NCBI RefSeq assembly: GCF_963576545.1
Contig: NC_083637.1
Coordinates: 21,200,507-21,264,506 of the forward strand
Length of the DNA stretch: 64,000 nucleotides
Direction of reading: 5' to 3'
From: Limanda limanda
Lineage: Eukaryota > Chordata > Actinopteri > Pleuronectiformes > Pleuronectidae
A model generated the notes under the pieces. It saw nothing but the letters and a program-made list of their open reading frames with translations. It had not been told where the DNA came from and searched no databases. The stretch's first letter is position 1. Every line of letters begins with the position of its first letter. Positions 1 to 25,077 of the stretch are shown here, piece by piece. Made by a program: the position numbers and the translations under genes.

Positions 1-1181
1 TTCATCTTGATTTAACCCAAACACGTGAGGACCTGACGCCCACTTAAAATCGACCAGTTTGAAATGTTGCTTGCTCCACATCCTCATCTGACCAATCCAT
101 GTGAACACAATGTAAACACTGCTAGTTTGTCTAAAGCTGGAATAAATGGTTAACATCATGACTGTGCTGTGTGCAAGTGGCTCTGAAGGATTTTGCGCAA
201 GGATGTCGAGTCATGAACACTAAGGACTGGTTTTCTGAATGGAGTCTGGTGTGTAAATTCCGATCTAGCACATGACACACACTGGTGGGTTTGGGTGAAG
301 GTGTGTGGAGAGTAGTGGCTTAAGTTTTTTGCAGCAGATGGCGAGAAACTAAAACTTTAGATGTAACATAATATCACACCATTGCAGAAATATGGCCAAA
401 CGATTCAATGTGACTCTTCCACTATAATTGAATTATGTTATAAATATACAGATGTCTGATTGATCCACTATTTCCCAGGACTGTTGCTAAAGAGATCTTT
501 GTAATTTGTAATTTTCAAAGATAAGTTTTATTTTAATTTGGTTGTGCTCCTTTTCAACCCAAGTACAGTATTTACTTATTATTATTTGAACTCATTCCCC
601 ATATATGCTGATTAGTATATTTCCTTTTTTAAATTTTGAACACTTTTCCATGTTCCACTGACCTACCAGGGACTAAAGGCTCATCTCCAGCAGCTTTTCT
701 AAGAATTTACAATTGCTTCCTAGGAAATTCTAGAGGACCCTTAATAGTCAAGTTAAGTCAGATTTAATTATATTGCGAATAAAAACAAAAAAACGTGTAA
801 TTAAATATAAAAGTTCAATTAAACATCACCTTTGCCAGACATAAAGATTCCTTTGATCTATGAAAACGGACACTTTCACTGCAGGAGTGGAGTTGTTCGT
901 TGACGGCTCAGCATCAAAGGATTCATGGTCCATGTATGTCCGCTATACAGAACCATGTGTTTTTTGTGAAGATCGGGCCCTTATTACATAAAATAACTAC
1001 AGACATAAACTGAAGAATTAGGCAGAGTCAGCTTGTATTAAGATGTATTACCATTATCAGATGTAAAATATGTGGAACAGGAGACTGTTCCTGAGCCTGG
1101 GATCTGTAAATAGATTCAGACTAAAATCCTTACTATTCACTGTGACTCCCAATCTTCACTTCCTTCTATCCACCTTCACAG
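1..1181. other. nans intron 1 or upstream flank, no exon seen
   Basis: AT-rich sequence without a recognisable exon. The first nans exon, which in human encodes about 45 N-terminal residues, was looked for here and not found, so it probably lies left of the window and this stretch is the end of intron 1. It closes with a pyrimidine-rich tract and AG at 1180-1181, the acceptor of the first visible exon. Confidence 0.6.
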
Positions 1182-2871
1182 GACTGTGGAGCTGACTGTG
1201 CTAAATTTCAGAAGAGCGAATTAGAGCACAAGTTTAACAAGCAAGCCTTGGAGCGCCCCTACAGCACCAAACAATCCTGGGGGAAGACTTACGGTGACCA
1301 CAAGCGACACCTGGAATTCAGCCATGAGCAGTACAGGGAGCTGCAGAAACATGCAAAGGAAGTGGGGATCTACTTCACTGCCTCAGGGATGGATGAGGTA
1401 AGGGAGATACAGATGTTAAACGTTTGGTCAAGGTTAAGTTTGAGCTCGAGCATAAATGTTTCTGTCTTTTTAGATGGCAGTGGAGTTTCTCCATGAGCTC
1501 GAGGTGCCTTTCTTCAAAGTGGGATCAGGAGACACCAACAACTTCCCCTATCTGGAGAAGACTGCCAAGAAGGGTGAGTGTAAATGGTTATACCTCAATT
1601 AGATGTTTTTAGGTTCAGATATAACAAGTGGTTGAATTGGTGTTAATAAGTCCCTATTAAATCAATCCATCATTATTGGGCCGCGGTGCTGGTCTGCTCT
1701 TTACATTATTTTATAAACTGCTCTTTAACTCCGAGAATAAACAAAAAAAGTGGCATCATATCCTCTTTCCATCTGTGTCAGGACGTCCCATGGTGGTGTC
1801 CAGCGGGATGCAGTCCATGGAGACGATGCGTCGGGTCTACAAGACGGTGAAAGAGCACAACCAGAACTTCGCCATCCTGCAGTGCACCAGCGCCTACCCT
1901 CTGGAGGCTGAGGACGTCAACCTCCGAGTGATCGCTGTAAATAGAGCTTAGAGGATTTTTACTCTTGTATAAAAGTGTTGTCGGAAAAACAAGTTGACTC
2001 CCCCTCAGTGGTCGTACAGATAAGTGTATGTGGGGGCATGATTCAGTTGAACAAGTGAAACCATGCTCATATTTTAAGAATTCAAATCCATAATAGAACA
2101 TAAACTATATTCTTATTGAAAACTTTATGCAGCTTTTACTGGCTAATAACCATTTATGTTCACAAACAGTCACCCCCACCTGATCATTAAATATGAGCAT
2201 TGTGACAAGTGACATTTTCAACTAGTCTTTTATAAGAGTTTTACTTGTCAAACTCACCACAGGAATACCAGAAAGAATTTCCTGACATTCCCATCGGGTA
2301 TTCTGGCCACGAGTCTGGGATCGATATTTCAGTGGCCGCCGTAGCTCTTGGGGCAAAGATCATCGAGCGCCACGTGACCTTGGACAAGACTTGGAAAGGA
2401 AGCGACCATGAAGCCTCACTGGAGCCCTCAGAGCTGACCGAGCTGGTCCGCGCCATCCGGCTGGTGGAGAGGGCGCTGGGCAGTGGCGTGAAGCAGATGT
2501 TACCCTGCGAGAAGCAATGTCATGATAAGGTGATATATCCTCTTTTCGTCTAGAAAAAGCCCCAAAACGTCAAAAAGAATGTTTTTAATGTCTTGAAGTG
2601 ACCTTTTTTTGTAAGAGAACAGTTTCTGTTAATGTACCTCTGCTCTTCCTTTTCCCACCAGTTGGGTAAGTCCGTGGTGGCCAAAGTGAAGATCCCCAGT
2701 GGAACCATTCTGACCCTGGACATGCTGACGGTGAAGGTGGCCGAGCCCATGGGCGTCGCACCCGAGGACATCTACCAGCTGGTCGGCAAAAAGGTGACAG
2801 AGGACGTGAAGGAGGACGAGAGCGTTGTGCCGGGGGTGGTGGACAACTATGGCAAAAGGGCAAAGTGCTGA
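1182..2871 (+). CDS. nans: N-acetylneuraminic acid synthase (sialic acid synthase), 5'-partial, 5 exons
   Basis: The enzyme condenses phosphoenolpyruvate with N-acetylmannosamine-6-phosphate to give sialic acid 9-phosphate in the cytosol. Visible exons are 1182-1397, 1474-1573, 1782-1936, 2263-2529 and 2662-2871 (TGA at 2869). All have GT-AG borders and compatible phases (0, 1, 0, 0), giving 315 codons; about 44 N-terminal residues are missing to the left. The NeuB-type TIM barrel is clear: CGADCAKFQKSE at the start, SWGKTYG, FKVGSGDTNNFPYLEK, LQCTSAYPLEAEDVNLRVI, IPIGYSGHESGI and LDKTWKGSDHEASLEP. The last exon is the SAF (antifreeze-like) domain, starting LGKSVVAKVKIPSGTIL. Every motif closely follows human NANS as I recall it. 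Teleosts may have two nans copies, and I cannot tell which this is. Confidence 0.95.
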
Positions 2872-3388
2872 GAATGGAAGAGAGGTGTGAAATGGGTAAA
2901 AAAAACTAAAATTAAGAGGAATTGGAAAAGTTTCTTCTGGGGAAAAATTCTGAAGGAGCTGAAGATGACACGTGAAGGAGTTTGATGGTGAATCAGTTTG
3001 TTGCTGCCGATGTCCCAGATGTCCAAGTCCTTGATGGACACACACACACACAGCAACAGGTTACATGATGTAATTGGACAAGGCATTACAGTCTGATAGA
3101 TAGATCCTGTGTTCTGATTTAATATATTTCCTAATTTTCTAAAAGCGGCCTTAATATAATACTCAAACAAAAAAATGTGTCCCTCACAGGCCCAAAATAT
3201 CAACAACAAGAAGAATGACTGGTTGTAAAAATGTCTGTTACTGAATGAAGCGGAGTTCCTGTTTTTATTGTATTTTTGACATCAATCGTCTCTGTTGTGT
3301 TACCATGAATGTCCACTAAGCCATAACCCACAAGTCTGTCTAGACTCTGTTGAGAAGTCTACAATGTTCGGGAGAGATGAAGCCTTCA

Positions 3389-3394
3389 AATAAA
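3389..3394 (+). terminator. Candidate nans polyadenylation signal (AATAAA)
   Basis: AATAAA lies about 520 bases after the nans stop codon, the first canonical hexamer seen in a plausible 3'UTR. A GT-rich stretch follows near 3430. Position-based inference only. Confidence 0.5.
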
Positions 3395-4118
3395 ATACCA
3401 ATATTGCCAAAACCTCTTTGCAACTTTTCTCTGGTGTTTGACCGTTGTTAAGATACCAAAAAAGTAATTGTTATGGTCACAAAAATCGTACAATCCGGAT
3501 GATAATCCCTGCAAACAAGTTTATACTTTGCTATGTTGAGAATAGCTCAACTGTAAACCTGTCACTTGTTTGGAGTAATGTTGGGTTTGAACCACTAGAT
3601 GGGGCTGGTTCTGTTGTCTTTATTATGGATTTACTCAAGAGTGTTAACATGGTGTTAAATCATTTCTGTTCCAGTGTTAAAGGCAGGTAAATCATGTTCG
3701 TACTCATCTCCATGAGATATAATGTATATCATGTATATCAGACTTTAAAAACAGCATGTACACATAAATAAAACCAACAACAACCCTTTTTTCTAACACA
3801 CAAAGGTCACGGTGCCGGTAGTAATCCTACTCTGCATCTGAGATTCAGAGGATTTTACTCAGATTATGTAAAGTAGTCTGTCTGACACGAGTTTTCGGCC
3901 TCTGGTGTCATGGCTGTACGAGCTGACGGTAAGAGGAGGGGCTACGCAGAGCTAATGAGCCGCCGTCGTCATTTCCAAGATGTCAAATTACCACGTTCAA
4001 GATTTACCTTTGTGCTTTTACAGTGCATATCCCTTCATCAAGTTTTTACCTCGATTGGTAGGCGCAGCAACAGTAACTAAAGGGGGCAGAGCTCCCCGAG
4101 AGGAGGCAGTTTCCAGCG

Positions 4119-4146
4119 ATGATCTGGGCCGTCTCCCTGCTCATAG
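4119..4146 (+). other. Orphan signal-peptide-like first exon (start codon plus splice donor)
   Basis: ATG at 4119 opens nine codons reading M-I-W-A-V-S-L-L-I and one further G, then a strong donor GTAAAG. A hydrophobic leader ending in phase 1 is typical of first exons of secreted or immunoglobulin-superfamily genes. No matching downstream exon (for example an Ig fold) was found before slc24a2, so this may be chance, a relic, or the start of a gene I do not recognise. A second ATG-plus-donor block sits at 3911-3929. An open frame from 3979 to 4149, in another frame, also crosses this block. Confidence 0.2.
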
Positions 4147-5313
4147 GTAAAGGGTCTCTCTCTAAATCATGTAGCCTATAACTTAGCGGCTATTTCAGGC
4201 AGGAGCTTTAGCCAGTAAGCTTCTGCTGATCCCAGCTTCACAAAGGAACATTGATCGATCTCATTCACTTTTCATCATCTTGACCACCGGTCACTTGGCT
4301 ACCCTCACCTTGATCAATGTAGGCTGGTTAAATATGAGGAAGAATAATTCATTCACAAATCTTTTAATAGACCGTGTAAAGTACTGCTAGCTCCAGCTAT
4401 CTCAAAGTCACCCCCTATCAGATCATACTGGTATTTATTTCTTTAAAAACATTGTGAAGTTCACCTGAAACCTTGGTTTGTTGATGTTGTTTTCTTCATG
4501 CCAAGAGACTTATTGTATCTCAAGTTCTGCAGGCGATGTACCGCACTCTACCTAGAAGTAGGGTACGGTTAAATGGTTGGTTATGTCACAAGTTAAGCCT
4601 TTTCAGGTCTTGACAAAGCTCTTAATATAGCAGCTGCAGCCCAAATAAAGAATCCTCGCACTCCTGCACCAAAGCAGTGTCACATCAGGCTGTCCCACTA
4701 GCACGTAATTACAGTGCAAATAAATAGACTGTACTAAATGGAGAGAAAAAAACACCAACCTTTACCAAACCTCTCCTCTTTATTCAAAGAAGTCCATAGA
4801 TTACCTGATCATCAAACCAAAGAAAATCCAGAAACATGACACAAGATTTTAGCAGAAAAACACCCTCCTGCTTGTTGAAGCTGTTCAACCTTTGTTGTGG
4901 TCATGGCTGGGTTCGGAAACAGACTGACTCTAAGCCATTAAGAGCAAGATTTTGCAAGCAGGAGAAAGTTAGCAGCCCATTCCATTAAGTATGCTCCGGT
5001 TTAATTGGATAAGAACAGTAGGAGACCAGAAACAATCGGCAGGTCTGGTTGGATTTGTTCCCAGCCAAAATGTACACCTTTGCAAATAAATAAGTCTCAC
5101 ATGAGACATTATTCCTTTTCAAAAACAATACTCATTAATAACCCAAACAGTTGAAAAAGGCCTTGCCTTCTTTTCTCAAGTTCCCTTATAACAATACTAG
5201 ACCCCGACTCCATATGCCCTCTTCTTTCTCAATGCCTGAAGCTTCTCTCTGTCTCTGTCTCTCTGTTGTAAAATTACTCACTTCTCGCAGAAGACAGTGA
5301 ATCGGTGTTTACC

Positions 5314-5511
<198 letters not shown>

Positions 5512-5805
5512 TCCTGTAGACGTGCAGAAGGAGCCAAGAGACAGGTTATACATAACAGAATAGGTCATTTGTCATAGGTCATCACCTTCAGGTGGATATT
5601 GAAATGTATAGTGCTCAAGTGTAAAGCCTGAACTACCTTGAAGAGAAGAGTCACTGACACACCACCACAGTCAAAATCATGTATTTACAAAAGATTTACG
5701 TACATAATGTGCTTTTTCATATTCTTAAACAAATAATTTAATAATAGCAAACTTTATTTGTATCACACTTTTCTCAACAATGATCCAAATTGCTAAACAA
5801 TAAGA

Positions 5806-5836
5806 CCCCCCCCCCCCCCCCCAAAAAAAAAAAAAA
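5806..5836. repeat. C17-A14 homopolymer junction
   Basis: Seventeen C followed directly by fourteen A. Such a junction is hard to sequence, so the exact lengths may be unreliable. Confidence 0.9.
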
Positions 5837-6471
5837 CGACAAGGCGGTGAATTAATAGGACATAGGCCACATGATGAGGAACCGGGCTTCCCCACAGTAC
5901 ATGCACTTTACTGTGATTTCGTAAATCACAGTTATGCTCAAAACCAATAACAGACATGTGGGAAATGAGAGCTGGAGGTGTGGTGACGTCACGTCCAACA
6001 ACTGGCTGTTTGAAACTAAAATCAAAAACAAGAATTGGAAAAAAGAGGAAAAACCTAATCAAATTTTAAGGCAGATATTTGAAATCAACAAGAAAATAAA
6101 AATTGTCATTCAAAATGTGATCTAAATAATGTGAACGTTTTGAAAGTGTCATGCAAAATGTCCTTTCCCTCTTCCAATGTATACGACCACTTAATTTAGA
6201 AGTTTTAAAGCTCTAATCCATGCAGTGAACTCCACGGCGGTGCATCCCATCACCAGCCTGTTAGGATAGTTTTCAGAAGCTTCATGCTCGGCACTGTGAT
6301 CTGATGGCACAAAACGCTTCAGCCCCATCAAGCTGTGTAAGCTCGTTGTGTAAGGGCCATTTTCTTGGATGTGTGGACAGGATGAACGATACATGACACT
6401 AGAAGAAGGGTGGGAAGGGTGAGGAGGAGGAGAGGAGGAGGGTGATTGACCGCAGCCATCCTCGTTCGTGG

Positions 6472-6721
6472 ACATATATTTAGAGAGAAGGAGGGAGGGA
6501 GGGGTACTTGGTCCTCAGCTGCTGATCTGATGCACTGGAGCTCCACCTCTGCTGAAGAAAATCTCAGCGAGGATTTACTGCTCAGACCTTCACACTGGAC
6601 ACTGAGCCCTCAGGACCTTTCTCCTCCGGGATTCAGCTTTAGTGGAATATTTCCCTCGGAGAATCTGGACCTGAACACCTGCTGGAGTCCGTCCTGCCTG
6701 AACGGGAAACATCCAAGAGTG
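6472..6721 (+). promoter_or_regulatory. Possible slc24a2 promoter and non-coding first exon
   Basis: A TATA-like sequence (CATATATTTAGAG) near 6472-6484 is followed by purine-rich and then GC-richer sequence up to a possible donor GTACGA at 6722. The next coding exon has a clear acceptor (CATCCAG) ending at 8213, so a non-coding exon upstream of 8214 is expected. Assigning it here is inference from position and composition. Confidence 0.25.
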
Positions 6722-8424
6722 GTACGAGAGCAAAGCAATTGATGCCTGTGTGATCTGTGTGTGTGCTGCTGTAGTTTGACTGTGCTTTAAGATTGTTCTA
6801 AGTGCATGGTGTTGTTGAAGAGATGCTGTCGTGGCACAGCAGGATTTCAAATTGTAAAAAAAAAGGTTTAGGATGTATGACATTGGTGTTTGACAGCAGA
6901 TGAAGACTCTTCATTCTTCGGGATTAGTGAGAGTAAGGTTCAGACATTCAGGAGTTTTGTTTCCAGTGCAGCTGCTTCATGACTGATGTGAAAATCAACT
7001 TGTGATTTAGTTTATTTCATTGGTGTCAGCTTCTGGTGTCAGCTTTTTGACTTTGTGCAGTGGCATCAGTGTGCGGGGCTAATCTAAGTATATCTTCTCA
7101 GGGATTAAATAGCTTCCTAATGAGCTTTCAATAATGTCCAAGCTTCACTTGAGGGAGAGCTCTGACTGCAGCTTCTCAGCACAATGTCAAGAAGGCCACG
7201 GCACTCTAACAGAACTGCAGCTATTATTAATGCTGCTATCGACTATACTTTCTATCCAGTACTTTAATTCTACCTATAAGAAGAGTAAGAAATGCAATGG
7301 GTTTGAGATACAGCACGTATATGTCAACACATTTTTTTGTATAATTATGGCAGATACGTTAATATTGTTGTTGCAGATACAACATTGTTATATCACCGGT
7401 TTCGTCAACCTATACAGAATATTTGACCCGCAGTTATTTATCATCTGAGCCTTGAATTTACTTAGGTTTTTAAATATTTGTCAGCAGCAAACCCAGATTT
7501 AGACATCACAGTTCAAATGAGCTCATTCAAATCTTAGTTAGTTATTCAATTTATAAAATTAGTTTTTCTGAGGATTTATCGTATTATTCAGGACCATTAA
7601 TTGAGTAAAAGTAGTTATACCACTTTATAAAAATTCTCCATTACAGATTAAAGTTCTTACTTCGGCCAAATATACTTAAAATAGTAAAAAGCTTAAATTA
7701 TTAAAAAGCAGAATTGTCCCTTCCAATGTTATATACTATACACATAATATTATGGCCTTATAACTAATGCATCAACACATAGAACATTTAATTTAGTTGT
7801 ACTGCTTTATCCACTGTTGGTTTGTATAACAATTTATCAAATAGTATTCATTGTGTTTTTATCATCTTGTGAGGCAACCACCAGCAGTTATTAGATAAAT
7901 GTAATGATGTAAGACATTCAATAATTCTCACAGAAAGCAGGAGAAAGGGAATATTTTGTATCAGTATATAAAACTTAACCGTCTCAGGTGAGGAAATGTA
8001 CGTTTTTTTCCACTACTGCTAACAAGGCCTGCAAAGGCCTGTGATTGGATGGAAGTGGAGGAGTGGAGAAGATTTAAAGAAGAAAGACGTATACTCATTA
8101 GGAAGCTTTATCTTCATGTAGCTTATCTTTATGTTCTGATTGAATCCAGAGGGATTTGTTTCATCTGCTCACCTGCATTAACACTTGTGTTTCTGTTTTT
8201 CTCTGTCATCCAGTGACTAATATGAGGATGCCTTTGAATGGGCTAGATCCAGGAATCAGAGTGTGGCGCTTCCATTGCATTTAGACCGGGGAGCAGCATG
8301 CAAACAAACCGGTGAACCGCCGTGGCCTGTTAAACCCCCACCCTCATAGCCACCAGCACCACCAACCCAGCTTTGGGGCGACTCCAGACACTTCGACTCT
8401 GCCTGACGATTTGCGCCAAACGCC

Positions 8425-19979
<11,555 letters not shown>

Positions 19980-22956
19980 GTGAGCGGCCGAGTCTCAGAA
20001 AGCTGAAATGAAACCGAAATATGCTCATGTGCACCAACATTGACTGAAACTCCTGTCAGTCTCACATATATACACACAGTAGAAGACTGGATACACACAC
20101 ACCCACACATTGGCATCCACACGCTCAGTGTCAAGCTGTACCTGCACACACACATGAAGCAAACACGTAAACACGCACAGGTTGTTTCCAGTGTTTCAGG
20201 ACTGCATCACAGCCTTCCAGGAGTGGCAGAGGAGCCAGTCCTTGGTGAACGGACGTCTGCCACCCGAGAGGAGAGCCTGCCCTCAGTGACGAGTGATTCG
20301 AACAACACCCAGGATGGACATTGTAATCAAAGAGCATAAGATATATATATATATATACTTTTTATTTATTTTTTAAACCAAAGGACTGTGTGGCAGTGTA
20401 AGAAGTGCATCCACCACTCATGCTAGCAGCCATGGTGAGCATATAAACTGGTGGTTTTTGTTTGTTTGTGGAGCTTTGGAAAGATCCCATGTGTCAAACT
20501 GGGGAAATGTGAAAGCTGCTGAACAGACCTTTATATTTAACCGTGTCCTGTCCACCATATGTATACGGGTTTGAAATGTCATCAGAAGAGAAATATCAGT
20601 GTTGCTGGTTTGAGTGTTTTGCATTCCAGGGCATCAGTGGCAGACATTTTTACTTTATTTACATTTCATCCAGATGTATAATAGCACATTAAATACTAAG
20701 TAGTTACATTATAGTGTACACATGGACTAAACGGGCTAAGGTTTTATCATGCTCAATATTTATATCCAAACTATCTCATTTGGGGTTTCATATTCATAAG
20801 CTTGTAAGTGTGACTTTTTCAGATCTGTCTTTTTTCTGTCTGCCTTTACATGCACCACTTTAGAGCGAGAGAGTACTTCATTATCGGGACTAAAACTGGA
20901 CCATTTTGGTGCATGGAAATGCCACTATTGGGGGGGGAAAGCGCTCATTGCCACATATGCATCCCAGTCAGTAATGGGGTGCAGTCGGGATAACAAATGG
21001 TGGAGTAAAGATTAGTGTTCTCTGTTGTATTTTACTTTTTTCTTTTTGAATGTATGTATTTATAAAAGGAGTGTTCAATATCAACAGGTATCACCGGCTT
21101 TTTGTGATGTTTGGATCTAAAACAACTCATGCCATGTGCTGTATAACGTGTGCATATATATGTATAAATATATATATATACACACAAAAATATTGCTATC
21201 ATTTCCATATGTATATTGATATCATTTCCGATATTTTGGACATTTTTCCACTGCTGTAGGCCTTTTGTACTCAGGCCTAATGTGGGGCTGTCACGCAATA
21301 ATCTCTCACCACTTTCTTTTGTTTGCTTTATTATATACAGTGGGAAATCTTAGACTAAAATTCTAATAAGCAATGTCAAGTAGGCCCATATAATAAATCT
21401 AAAATAAAGCACTGCTGAAGAGATTGTGACACTTGAGTAATTTGCAACAAACTTTGTTTTCCTCGAATTCCTTTCTGTTAGGTTTGGTAAACTAGGGCAA
21501 TGACGCTGAACAAAATGCGTCCTGCTGTAGTAGACAGTTATCCACGAGTAAACTCTATTTCCATTCAAATGGTGCAGATATAAAGTGTAACGCAACTACT
21601 CCTAAGAGGCTGCAAAAAGATTAAACAAACTAAGAATAAAGACGTCTAAAAAGTCAAACAAATTGGTTTCCTTTATTGCGTTTTTTTTGATTTTGAGAAT
21701 CTTAGGTCATTTTATTTTCAAATTCCCATTCTATCCTCTTTAATGAGTCAAACTGCCTGTAAAAACAGGTGGAAAAAAAACATACTTCTAATGTGAAACA
21801 GAGATATTAGTGACGTGAAAACAATGTCTACATTTACATTTGAAACATTACAGCTGCACCAGATATTACTGCCTGACTGGCCTCTTACAAGCGACAACAG
21901 GCCATGAAACATTTATTTCACCATCCTGGTCATCTCAAACATCTCAAATACAAAAACATGACCGGCTGATGATCAGTGGACTGCATATGTTTGAAAAGTG
22001 CAAGCTTTGATTTGCCAACTATTTTAAAGGACATGTGAATATATGATTGATTTTGCTTGGGTCACATTCTTACTTTGTCAACTAAATGGAACCAAATAAG
22101 GGCGACACCTTGTTTTCGCAGCATTGTTTAATGTGCTCCATCAGTTCGGGAAAAATGTATTTTTGTAAAAACTTGCCACTTAACATCCTTTTCTGTTTTT
22201 TGTTTTTTGTACAGTAAAGTTAGGAAGTGTTAAATTGTTTCAGTGGAACCTCGAGACATCGTAGAATTTACTAACCTAAGATGTAAACAGCTAGCATACG
22301 GAATGGAAACCCTCATTTTCTCTCAGGTATTAATTTGCCCTGAATTTGCATTTTCTTTTTAATGTGGACATATTTCCTTTTAGATAATCTGGATTCAAGC
22401 CTCTTTCATCAGTCATAGTACCAAGGGATTAAAAATCACATTGCGTCATTATGCTTTCCCAACTATTCTTTTAAATTTGTATGTTTATAAAATGTGATAT
22501 ATTTTGTCCAGATGAATATGTTTATAAATGTCTGTCCATAAAACTATCCCGAATTTCATGAACATAAAATGTATGTATAAAAGATTTGTAAAGTGTAATG
22601 CAAAAACTGCATAAGCTCCAGTATGTAATGATGTCTGATGGTAGATTTCAAAGCCAAGCACAGTTATCCATCTTCTTATTTAGCCTATCTATGCAGTATA
22701 ATTTCTAAAGCGTTCTCGTTTTGATGCATCATCTGAATGTGAGAAATGAATGTATGAATGAATGCTTTTAGGAAATATCCATAAGAATTCATCCTCAGCC
22801 AGTTTGGATACCTTGACAAATGGTAAAATGCTTTTGTATTTCCCGTACACGATATGCAAACATGGAATCATATTCATGTACTACTTGAATCATTTATTAT
22901 GCTGTACAAAACATATATCGTTCAACTGTGTATCAAGTGTTATATGATCAAATAAA
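19980..22956 (+). terminator. Probable slc24a2 3'UTR ending at AATAAA 22951
   Basis: About 3 kb of AT-rich sequence follows the stop codon without any recognisable coding exon, and ends at a clear AATAAA (22951-22956). A long 3'UTR is common in neuronal transporter genes. An earlier AATAAA near 21634 could be a proximal site. Several (TA)n patches occur at 20340 and 21155-21180. The extent is inference. Confidence 0.45.
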
Positions 22957-25077
22957 CCAAACTCAAATTTTCACCACTGGTAGTTTGAGTTAATGGTCGG
23001 AAACACGTGTGGCTCTCTGCCCGATCGGCGTGATGAAACGGGGATTCACTGGACGCTTGAGGACGACCAATGAAGGACGTACTCACCTGTCTGGTTTCTC
23101 TCCACATTTATGTTCACTGCCATCTTATGACACTCACTCACTGCACATGTAACTGGCCAACATGAGGATTACTGCCTTCATATGGGTTCATGTTTCCAGT
23201 GGGCATGAGAACAGTCCATACTAACATCGACTGATATGCACTGAGTTTAGAGTTTGCTCAGAGGTTGATGACTTGTGACCTGGTTGTAAACGTCCTCAGA
23301 AATGGTGGAGGTCATGGGAGTAAGTTCTTTGGATAGTTGGCCGATAACCCTGTGATAACTGGATGTTCACTGAACTATGCAACAATCTGATACTTCAAAG
23401 TAGGAACATTTAGATTTTACCAGCAGCCTTGTGCTTTCTCTCAGTTGCACCCTCTGATGTGTTACCCACCTGATGTCACTTTGTTAAAGTCCATGTGGCT
23501 TCGATACAATTAAGTAACGTTAACATTAGAATCCATCTGATTGCAAAAGTTCTCACAATTTAACCACTTCATTGGGAATTACGAACTGTGTACACGACTT
23601 CCTATGTTATAACTAGGATGTTATGATTTTCATTTGAAGGTATCAAACATCCTAGAAACCTGTCCATCACTTAAGTGTTGGTGTCAGTCAATTTCTCATA
23701 TGAAAATGTTGCAGCCATGGAGAAGATGATCAAATAAAAACTTGGAGGCTTGATGACCGTAAGTCCCTGAAAGATCTGACGAGGGAGATGCCACTAGAAC
23801 TCAGCGTAAAGCCTTTAGTGACCAACTAGAGAACCAACGCTCAGCGACACAGAGAAAAACCACAGACTGTATTCAGAGCAACCCCTAACGAATGGAGCAA
23901 AAGTTGTGCATGAGTTGGATTGATATGTGGAACAGATCGGGATAACTGTTGCAACCATCACTGCCTCCTATTGAGATTAAAGGGATAGTTCACAGGGTGA
24001 AGTGTATGATTCACAAACTCTTTCAGAGTCTCAGGGGTAAACAGTGTTTCAGACATAGGGACTCCTTCTTCAGACACAATAAAACAACAGAAAAAAACAC
24101 AACATGCCCTTTATGCCATTTGAAACGGCATCATTTACATTCTGTTTTAAGTCCAAAGGTCCACCACCGGAAGTAGTGATGCTAGCAGATGTAGCGATGC
24201 TAATGCACACCCTATGTGTGCCCTTGGGCGAGAGCTTGTGTTCAGTGTGTGCAGTGTTTCAAAACATGGTGTAAATGACTCCATTTTGAGTCAAATATGA
24301 ATGTCATCAAAAGAGAAATATGAAGGCCTTTTATGTTTTTTTTTCTGTAGTTTTTCTTAGTTTGAAAAATGTATCACCAGTTACTTCAATTGTATTGTAT
24401 TTGGCTGCATAGTGGTAAGTTGATAATGAATAAATTTAGATGTTTCTGTCAACTATACCTTTGAGAGAAGATTTAGGAAAAGCTTTCTACTTCATTACAA
24501 AGACGCTAACCCTACTTTCTACGTGTATGGCATACTTGAATAGATCTTTCCAACGTATTGAAATAGTTTTGATCCACACTGATCACTGTCATCCGGCACT
24601 TTGGGCGGGTCCTGAGAAACAGAATTAAGCTCCTGTCACAGCCCGGCTCAACTGTGGCAAGTAGGGAGACGACACGAGTGAACTGCTTGCTCTTCCATAA
24701 TATTTATTAACTGTATGGTTTACAGATATGGATTGAAAACAAATAAAAGTAAAATCTAAAGATGTATTGAACGGTTTCATTAAGAAGACACGGACTTTCA
24801 AAGGGACAGATGCATCAACCTTTTATTCGATTTCACATTTATGTTATTTATATTTTTATGTTAAAATGTAACATTGGAGAATGGCGCTATACTATCAGAA
24901 TCCGCCAGGGGCAGTAACGCGTCCAGAAGTTCAGAATAAAACAAAGAGGAAGAGCCGCGGCCGGAAACATGCAGCTGTCACTTTCATAACAACAGCTCGT
25001 CTCTTTGAATGGGACCCGAGTGTTTGTGGAGTCATTTCACTCATCCTCATGTTGTGATCCGTGTGTGAGTGGACGTC
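22957..25077. other. slc24a2-xpa intergenic region
   Basis: Contains one TTAA-type inverted-terminal element (23981-24460) and otherwise nothing recognisable. The last 120 bases before xpa are GC-richer (GCCGCGGCCGG near 24955) and probably hold the xpa promoter and 5'UTR. Confidence 0.6.
23981..24460. mobile_element. TTAA-associated MITE-like element with degenerate inverted ends
   Basis: The left end is TTAA (23977-23980) followed by AGGGATAGTTCACAG. The right end, read on the other strand, is AAGGTATAGTTGACAG, so the ends match at 13-14 of 16 positions. TTAA followed by AGGGATAGTTCAC is the start I recall for an abundant teleost MITE of the TTAA-inserting type. The right-hand TTAA is decayed (TTGA). 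No transposase is present; length is about 480 bases. Confidence 0.65.
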
